From NCBI RefSeq assembly GCF_000471905.2, contig NW_006500356.1, forward strand, positions 3,860,504-3,924,503: a stretch of 64,000 bases of DNA, given 5' to 3'. Shown piece after piece: positions 57,317-64,000 of this stretch. The position numbers and the translations under genes are program-made. Source of the stretch: Amborella trichopoda. Taxonomy: Eukaryota > Streptophyta > Magnoliopsida > Amborellales > Amborellaceae. Within the stretch, counting starts at the first letter, position 1; each line of letters opens with the position of its first letter. Below the pieces are notes generated by a model. The model was not told the origin of the DNA. It ran no database searches and saw nothing but the letters and a program-made list of their open reading frames with translations.

Positions 57317-58711
57317 TTAGGATTGTCCATGGCTCTCCTGTGAGGGCCCTAGCTCTGCTCGAACACGGCGTGCCAATCGCGACAGCACAACATCTATGGC
57401 ATCCTGGAAGCCCGGATCGCCGGCATCGGGGCGTGCATAAGTGATCCTGGGGATCAAGTCGATCACTGTGCTCCTCATTCTTGCGACCCGAGCCTTTGGG
57501 ATCCTCATCAGTTGTTCTTCGATTCTACCGACCTTCTCTGGAGGAATGTACACGGAGTAACCCCCAATCTGCTCCGGCAGGTACCATTGATATTGCGTAT
57601 ACGCCGTGTGCGGTGAGAAGAAAACCGGGATGCATCCCGACAAAATCGAATCGAACACGGACCGGCGAGTGAAAGAGTCTCCTGGAGGCTGCAAACAAAA
57701 CTCTGCAGTGGACAGAGCCCTGAGAACCTCCGGAGGCTCGTAGCATCCGCTCGCTCCAGGTCGGCACTGGAGGCTGAGACACCGACTGGAGATGTTGCAC
57801 TGGCTGAATATATCAGCTCTCGCGGCAGCCTTCTCGAGACCCGGGGGCCGAGGCCCACCAACAAAGGCATACAGATGAGTCCTGGGTGCTTGTCTCACCT
57901 TTATCTGCCACTCCAGGATCTCGGAAAATTCAGCAGGATGGAAATAGGAGGGGTAGGGGACCCCTATCTGACGGCCAGGATGCCACGGATGGCGCTCGAC
58001 GGTGAGGACCCACATATTTGCAAGAGGTGGGGTGAGGAGAAACCTATTGGCACCAAAATCGATCCCTTTGTCGTCTCTCATGAAATCCCACGAAGTTCTC
58101 CCGATTGCGACAAAGTGGTCCCTACCGCGGTGCCTCTTCCACATTGCCTGCTCGCTCAGGTACTCCACCAACTCTTCACCCAACCCGTCTCTCTTCCCCC
58201 AATTCTTCTCCCTAAACACGCTTGACGCGTGCAACCCACCGTAGAACGGGACGTAGAACAGAGTTGCCAAACCCGTGTCGTTCGTCCTACACACGTGCGA
58301 CTCCACCCGTGCGTGCACCATCAAGTCCCCCAAGAACTGGTGGGTCGCGAACCAACTGGGCCCCATAGATTGGACCGGCTGCCCCATCCCCCTGTTTGCC
58401 ACGTGCGGGCACATGTTGGTGTACATGCTCAGGTTCTCGCACCTGCGAAGGAGGTCGCCGTTAAACTTGGGAGGGAGGTCGTACACGTACACGAGGCCGT
58501 CCTTGCAGCCGTTTGTTGCCGTTTGTTGTCGGTGGTGTCCACTGTAAAGCCCCGAGAAATTGGTGGGTTTTTCCAGATTAAATAAATAGAAAATGAGGAA
58601 AAACCATAGCAGCAAGACTGAGATGAAGGTGAAGAGCTTGGTTTTTTTTGAGACGGTAAATGTCTCTTTGGGTTTCAATGCTTTTTCTCTAGAGGCCCCC
58701 ATTGAAGTCAT
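57317..58711 (-). CDS. GT47 exostosin-family glycosyltransferase (MUR3/XLT2-like xyloglucan galactosyltransferase class)
   Basis: 464 residues, one exon. It is a type II Golgi membrane protein: short basic N-terminus, membrane anchor at about 26-46 (LFTFISVLLLWFFLIFYLFN), stem, then the exostosin domain from VYVYDLPPKFN (74-84) to near the C-terminus. The key motif FCLQPPGDSFTRRS, then VFDSILSGCIPVFF, lies at about 338-365, the usual nucleotide-sugar-binding part of GT47. Family members of this clade transfer galactose (or another sugar) from UDP-sugar to xyloglucan side chains during cell-wall synthesis; the exact sugar cannot be read from sequence. The length fits the clade, a little short of MUR3. 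The frame remains open upstream to a TTG at 58768; the first ATG is at 58711 and a second at 58702 (MGASREK), either of which could serve. GC content is far above the flanks, and no stop or frameshift is seen, so it looks functional. Confidence 0.93.
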   Translation of the reverse strand: MTSMGASREKALKPKETFTVSKKTKLFTFISVLLLWFFLIFYLFNLEKPTNFSGLYSGHHRQQTATNGCKDGLVYVYDLPPKFNGDLLRRCENLSMYTNMCPHVANRGMGQPVQSMGPSWFATHQFLGDLMVHARVESHVCRTNDTGLATLFYVPFYGGLHASSVFREKNWGKRDGLGEELVEYLSEQAMWKRHRGRDHFVAIGRTSWDFMRDDKGIDFGANRFLLTPPLANMWVLTVERHPWHPGRQIGVPYPSYFHPAEFSEILEWQIKVRQAPRTHLYAFVGGPRPPGLEKAAARADIFSQCNISSRCLSLQCRPGASGCYEPPEVLRALSTAEFCLQPPGDSFTRRSVFDSILSGCIPVFFSPHTAYTQYQWYLPEQIGGYSVYIPPEKVGRIEEQLMRIPKARVARMRSTVIDLIPRITYARPDAGDPGFQDAIDVVLSRLARRVRAELGPSQESHGQS

Positions 58712-60539
58712 ATGGAGTGAGACTGTGGAGATTGAAGTTATAAAGAGAGAGAGATCGACGCAGTACAAAATTACCGGCGAATAACACCCGGCAAAATAAA
58801 TGCGGAGGAGGATTGGTTAAATTGGCGGAGATCTCCAATTTTGGAGACGAATTTAGCTTTGATTGGTAGGTGGGATTTGGGGATTGAAGTGATGAGAATG
58901 GTTTGGATGGATCAATGGAGAAGACATTTGTTAGGAGCTCTCAGTTCCACTCAGTGCATGTGAAGGCTAAATTGGAGAAGATGGGTCAGATTTGGAGGTG
59001 GTTTTCATTAAGCTGAATTGGGTTCTCAAAAGATAGGCCAAATTTGGAGTTGTTTTCTTCAGAGCTGCTCTTGGGTTGAAGCATATGACGAGTCAAGTGG
59101 ACAAAAATGGAGGGATCTTTTGGTGGTTTTCAGGGTTCCAAACAAAATTGGTTTTTGCGATCAGACATTAAACACTGGTTATGTGGCTGAATCTTGAGAA
59201 GATGATCCAAAATTGGAGTTCTGGTGTCTCTAATGGGTTTCAAGGCTTCAACCAAAATGGGGTTCTTGAATTAACACAGAGAAGAAAAGAGGTTTTTGAA
59301 TGGCCTGTTTCTCTACTTCCTCCATTTTAGTTGGGCAGAGAAGGATAGATAGAAGCATAAAAACATGGCCAAATTTGGGAAAGATCAGGCCAGGTCTTTT
59401 CTACAAGGGACGACTTGGAGCTCATTATGTTATATTGTAATTGCTACTTTTATTTGTGGGCTTGTAATTGAAGGAAGACTTGCTACGTGTTAGAATATGA
59501 TGCACGTAAAAAGAAAAAAAAGAAGGAAATGATGTAACCATATAATGAATGGAAAGGTGCACTCACCAAACACGTTGAATCTCTGAAAGCTGCAACCCTG
59601 CAACTGCTCCGATTATTCTGAAAATCGTGACAAAACAAAATAATAATTAAATATGACAATAATAAAAATCAATGAAGAGTAGTGATTGCATTGCGACTTT
59701 AAGTTAACGTTTTCTTTTTCCTTTTTTTTTTCGTTATGGTAGTGATCAGAATGAGACTAAGATTCCTTGCTTCTTCTTCCTCCCGTCGTAGTAGTATTAT
59801 TATTAATTTTTTTTTTTTGGAGTAGTTGTAATAGTACCCCTTATAATAATTGTTCTAAGAAATCTCCTCAATTTTCTATTTTATGCTGGTAATTCTGTTT
59901 TTTTTACTCTTTAAATTACTACCATTTTGGATTTTCAAGTTCTGAAATGATGAAAGTTATTTTATAAGTTATCACGATTCACTTCTTTTTTTAAAATTTT
60001 TTTTTTATCAAAATTGCCGCCACTTCGAATCTTCAATATTTAAAATTAAATTTTAGCTTAGATATAATATGGCATCAAATCTTAAAAATTCAAAATTGTT
60101 TTGAGAATAAAAGCAAATCAATGATCAAATCGTAAAATGGCTCTAACTTCCGATCTAAAGTAGTGGCAGTTTGATAATTAAAAAAACAAAGCGTAAACAT
60201 GGAAAATAGAAAAAATTGAGGAAAAAAAATTAAATAATAATAATCTTGGGGAAATTTGCTAGGAGATTTATTTCTTTAATAGAAGTTACTTACAAAATAA
60301 GGATTTTAGGATTAATTCTGGTCACAATTTAGTGAAATTGAAAAAGCACTAAAAATTTTCTTTTAATATTTTTTACATATTATGCAATATATAGTCTAAG
60401 AAAAATGAGAATATTAAACTTTCTTTTAACCCATCCCATGTCCGGGTTGTCTTAAGTAGGAAGCATACGTAAAACTAGGTTAAAACTTATCATAAACCCT
60501 GAACCTACGTATTATGCAATATAACATTGGTGCAGTTTG
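58712..60539 (-). promoter_or_regulatory. Upstream region of the GT47 gene
   Basis: Just above the start the minus strand reads gatctctctctctttataac (58737-58756 region), a CT-rich leader-like stretch with a TATA-like word about 30 bases from the ATG, probably too near to be the TATA box. Further up no coding exon is recognised. Repeated near-copies of agatttggaggtggttttc-type phrases (58990, 59045, 59120, 59215) suggest local degenerate duplication. Confidence 0.35.
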
Positions 60540-60892
60540 CATATGGATGCATCCGTAGGTGTGGAGGTAAGGTGCACCTTCAAATTTTATCATGGTATAC
60601 AAGTTTGATGTAAAATGTTCTTACGATTATCTCATAATCTAATTTTATATCTAATTATAATATTTTAAATTTAAAAAATAGTTAAAATAAAGTAGACCTA
60701 TAACCATATGAAAAACTTGAAAATAAATGGTGTAGATAATACGTTATAAAATACACTATTATTAATACTTAATTTTTTTTTATTTTTTATAGTCATACAT
60801 CTCGATGTCGAAATGATCAATAGTTTTTCAATATTAAAACTATCTTTCCTGATGGATTTTTGTGGGGCTACGATCCTTATATAAACTTTTTC
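60540..60892. mobile_element. MITE family A, copy A12 (tttatata subtype)
   Basis: It shares tggatgcatccgtaggtgtg and ttgatgtaaaatgttcttac with the array at 51945-52711, and ends atccttatataaactttttc then c. The core has aaccatatgaaaaacttgaa and catctcgatgtcgaaatgat. No coding capacity. Confidence 0.75.
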
Positions 60893-61580
60893 CATTTTCC
60901 ATATAACATTTCACCCAATTCTTTAGGAGAAAAACCTGGAACTCAACTAAATGTTTCAAAATATTAATTTAAAAAATAAACGGGCAGGTGAAAAGAATCA
61001 GCGGACCCCACGTGACGAAGGCCAATTGATTCTTCCTGAAAACATCAAAACATTATAATATTGTTGGAGTAAATAAAAAAGAAAATGGGTGATGTTTTCC
61101 GGAGGCTGTAAAATTGACTTTTGTATCGGTGACGACAAATCTGTGTTTGTGTGGCTTTCATAACTCAATTATTGTATTATGATTTAGCCTTTTCACTGAT
61201 AAGTTGTTTGTGAACATTAGGTTATTTAATTACTCATTTGTTGGTTCGGTAAGGAGCTTTCTCGCCAAAATACGCTATTTAATTGCTTTTGTTTGGGTGG
61301 TTAAACCGAGATTCCAGCCTTTTTATATTAGTACTTTCGAGCAAACCCATTCATTTTTTTTTTTGAGACAAAGATTCAAAAATTTTATTTTTAACTATGA
61401 AAATAAATTACATCATTGAAAACAGCGTAGCACCACCCTGAACCAAAGAATCCATCAAAAAATTAGCTTCTCTATATAAATGGACAAATAATCCTATTTA
61501 TTTATTTTCTTAATCTATATTTGATTAAGGTAGCCTTGTTGCCCTGTACCTAACCTTTTTGGACGGGTTTCAAACATGGA
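60893..61580. other. Intergenic, no gene seen
   Basis: AT-rich sequence. A 71-codon open frame at 61204-61419 has no recognised product. Nothing else seen. Confidence 0.45.
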
Positions 61581-61793
61581 AAAGTACAGAACACAGCTTT
61601 TTATATTTGGTACAAAGTGGTTACAATTAATCTTGATCGATGTGAAATTGGGTGACTGCATTTATTTCATTGACGAAGCTCAAACTTCAAAAGAAATTTT
61701 CTCAAATTTTGTAACACACCCAAACAATCAAACTTCACATGAGATGATTATAAATAATTATGACCAATTTGTATAAATGGTCTCACTGTATAC
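61581..61793. mobile_element. MITE family B, copy B6
   Basis: The left arm is degraded (tttatatttggtacaaagtg); the right arm ataaatggtctcactgtata then c is good. The middle has gatgtgaaattgggtgactg and ttcattgacgaagctcaaac in reverse orientation to B5. The 66-codon frame over it is spurious. Confidence 0.65.
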
Positions 61794-61945
61794 AATCCCT
61801 TCAAATATTTTTGTGTTTATAAATTTGTTTGCTTTGGTTTTAATTACTTTACTTTATTAGGCATCTCAACTTGATTTAGAGAGGAGAGGGACTGGATCAA
61901 ATCCTAAAAGTCTCACATAGTGGGGTTATAACAGGGAGTTAATTC

Positions 61946-62490
61946 ATTGTTATCAAGATCAAACCAAAGTTGATCTAACCAATTAGTTTTTTGGTTAACC
62001 TGGTCTTAGGCAAAAAATTGATTTTGGTCAAAAGTCCGTCAAGCATTATGTTTGATTGTTTTGGCCAATTGGACCCGCTTATTTTGACTAATAAGATTGA
62101 CTAAATAATATTGGCTGAATTTGTTAATATATTTTATAGTTAGAAATTATTGTTTCTCATTTCTAGGGGATTGTAAACTATGAGACGAATCATTTTTTGT
62201 ACAACGATGTCACAATCACTTTTTGCCATTGGATGTGAAATGCAATAGATGAAAATGTGTCATAATATTTGAAAAATTTTATTTTGTACTTTGAGCCTAA
62301 ACAATGACATATCGTCAACTATCAGATTTCAAATATCTCAATCATCAGATTTCAAATATGATAGTCAACGATAACTGTTACTTGTTTTTGTTAAAAAATA
62401 AATGGTATTATGTACATTTCCTATTTTTAATTATTTTATAAGATTGGTCCAACTGGTTCCATCAGTAGGGGGACTAGTTTTGATAAATAA
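61946..62490. mobile_element. Family J element J2 with family B copy B7 nested inside
   Basis: The outer ends are inverted: ttatcaagatcaaaccaaag on the left, and ggggactagttttgataaat on the right (reverse complement atttatcaaaactagtcccc). Between about 62180 and 62412 a family B copy is present, with tatgagacgaatcatttttt, the phrase ggatgtgaaatgcaatagat, and aaaaaataaatggtattatg. So B inserted into J. Near the middle, atcagatttcaaatat occurs twice (62321-62336 and 62343-62358). Confidence 0.55.
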
Positions 62491-62542
62491 ATCCCCGGAC
62501 GAAATTGTAAAAGTGACTCTAATGCATGTGCAACGCTCATTC

Positions 62543-63038
62543 CCATAGAGTTTAAATGTAATTTGGTCTTTTAAAGTTAGGGTTTACTAGTTTTTCGTTC
62601 GGTAGAAACTTTTTCCATACGAAATATAGCATTGCTAGAGATTTACCTTCTTATTATTGTTTGGAATTCTGTAATGTTTGATAAATCGGCAGCCCGATCC
62701 GGATCGGGTATAGCTCAAGCTGTTTTGGATAAAAAAAAAAACGAGGTTCTTATTTTATTATTACGAGATTTTCATTTTATTATTAAAAAACCTCATTCCA
62801 TAGAGTTTAAATGTAATTTGGACTTTTAAAGTTAGGGTTTACTAGTTTTTCGCTGGGTAGAAACTTTTTCCATACGGAATTTAGCATTGCTAGAGATTTA
62901 CCTGGAATAGTGTAGAGTTTGGGAAATTGGTTGCCCGATCCGGATCGAGTCCAGCTCAAGCGGTTTCAGATCTAAGAAAAAACAAGGTTCTCATTTTATT
63001 ATTACGAGATTTTCATTTTATTATTAAAAACATAAAAC
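62543..63038. repeat. Tandem duplication, period 255 bp
   Basis: The block ccatagagtttaaatgtaat at 62543 is repeated from 62798, and both copies run through actttttccatacg(a/g)aat, then cccgatccggatcg, and end tattattacgagattttcat then tttattattaaaaa. Divergence is about 10 percent, so it is older than the duplication at 28455. Confidence 0.9.
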
Positions 63039-64000
63039 CGGGATTCACATCGCTAGGCTGATGTCAGCTTAAATCGTTCGTCCATTACCATTTTAAATCA
63101 TTCGTCCATTACCATTTTATTATTATGTCATAGTAAAATTTGCTTGCGTGGACCCTGCACGTCACCCCACTTCGCTAGTTGGCATCAATGTTGTTGCAGC
63201 TCATTTTATATGGCTTTTACTTCCCACATCTCTTCGATGTGTGACAATTCTCATAGCCCAATTGTCTCATTGATTAATACTTAGGTAGAGATAATTGGGC
63301 CATCAATAAGAGGGATGTGCGTCCGACATTAAATTACATGATAAAAAAAAATATATATTAAAAATAATAATTGGGTGATAGAGCCCACCACCCTTATCTT
63401 TTACCAAAAAAATTTAAATTTACTTATCAAAAAATCAAAATCAAGAGACTAATACTATTAGACTGTTATCTCATGGGATTATTTCACTATATGACTAATA
63501 TTAGGTGTAATAATTCTTAATTTTTTTTTTTTTTAAAAAAGAGAGAAACTTTTAATAAGTGATGGTTCGTATGAGCATGATGGTCCTTAGGGACCATCAC
63601 TATTTTCAAAAAGCTTTTGCTGCCTTGCTCTTGCCATGTCCACTAAAGGACTTGGGCTTTAAGCGTTTAAAGTGTAATTTAATGGTAACTTAATAAAAAA
63701 TATAATATAGTATCCTAAGAATTTAAATACAAGAGGCGAAGACTCCCACCTTAGAAAATTTTGAGATCTCTCTCTCTAGCCGAATTTTATCCGAAGCTCC
63801 CTCTCAAATATTTTAGGTAAGTGACTTCATTATCTTGAAAAATAATCCGTTCTTTTTAAAAATGAAATGAAATAATTATTTCTGCTTATTATCATGAATT
63901 TTAGGTGCGATAAATGTTATGTGCAAGTGAGCTCATTTATTTTAGAAAAATATTCTTTTTAATAAAATTATAATAATAGAATTTTAAATGCTGTAAATTC
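63039..64000. other. Intergenic to window end, no gene seen
   Basis: AT-rich. A short direct repeat (ttcgtccattaccattttat at 63078-63119, two copies with about 22-bp spacing) and a palindromic patch gatggtccttagggaccatc at 63578-63597 are visible. No coding sequence recognised. Confidence 0.45.

Noticed and set aside
57481-58585. Several frames of 60-120 codons on either strand within the GT47 gene.
   Set aside because: They are shadows of the GC-rich GT47 coding sequence in other frames.
58712-58768. Start of the GT47 protein at 58768.
   Set aside because: That codon is TTG, not ATG. The first in-frame ATG is at 58711 and the protein upstream of it has no family counterpart.

Overview
This is a piece of nuclear genome from a seed plant, most likely an angiosperm. 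The evidence is split genes with GT-AG introns, three recognisable plant proteins, and AT-rich intergenic DNA packed with inverted-repeat transposons (MITE-like), RTE-type LINE fragments and a Ty1/copia remnant. I cannot name the species. There are two assembly gaps (N at 7690-7969 and 25521-25540). No bacterial operons, CRISPR arrays or rRNA genes are present.

Only three protein-coding genes can be supported. (1) 1236-1353, minus strand: first coding exon of CTP synthase; the rest lies beyond the left edge. (2) 28118-38669, plus strand: a complete eight-exon gene for a 288-residue membrane-anchored cytochrome b5-like (MAPR/neuferricin-type) protein, matching Arabidopsis MAPR4. All seven introns were placed at GT-AG sites with reading phase kept. 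(3) 57317-58711, minus strand: an intronless family GT47 (exostosin-fold) type II membrane glycosyltransferase of the MUR3/XLT2 xyloglucan-galactosyltransferase class. The three genes act separately (pyrimidine nucleotide synthesis, membrane haem/steroid-binding protein, Golgi cell-wall polysaccharide synthesis) and show no operon-like link.

The rest is repeats. 0.7-8.3 kb: CTP synthase intron and promoter, then a nested stack of RTE LINE pieces with other elements inserted. 8.3-24 kb: intergenic, with MITE copies, tandem duplications and one G-box-rich promoter-like patch at 11.3-11.7 kb that has no visible gene. 24.9-26.8 kb: several palindromic elements sitting in (AT)n tracts, with a small gap and a probable assembly duplication. 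28.1-38.7 kb: MAPR4, whose 5.7-kb first intron holds a copia remnant and three RTE LINE tails, two of them with clear target-site duplications. 39-45 kb: LINE and MITE cluster. 45.8-47.6 kb: a 74-bp minisatellite of about 13 units merging into about 0.9 kb of nearly pure polypyrimidine. 47.6-57 kb: unclassified repeat-like DNA and more MITEs. 58.7-64 kb: upstream region of the GT47 gene, then nested MITEs and a 255-bp tandem duplication.

The main unifying pattern is a small set of palindromic element families (called A, B, C, D, E and J here) that recur many times and account for much of the non-coding sequence. I found no convincing novel biochemical system. The most interesting items are a partly duplicated A-family array at 51.9-52.7 kb, the LINE target-site duplications in MAPR4 intron 1, the orphan ACGT-rich promoter patch, and the long strand-asymmetric minisatellite/polypyrimidine tract.
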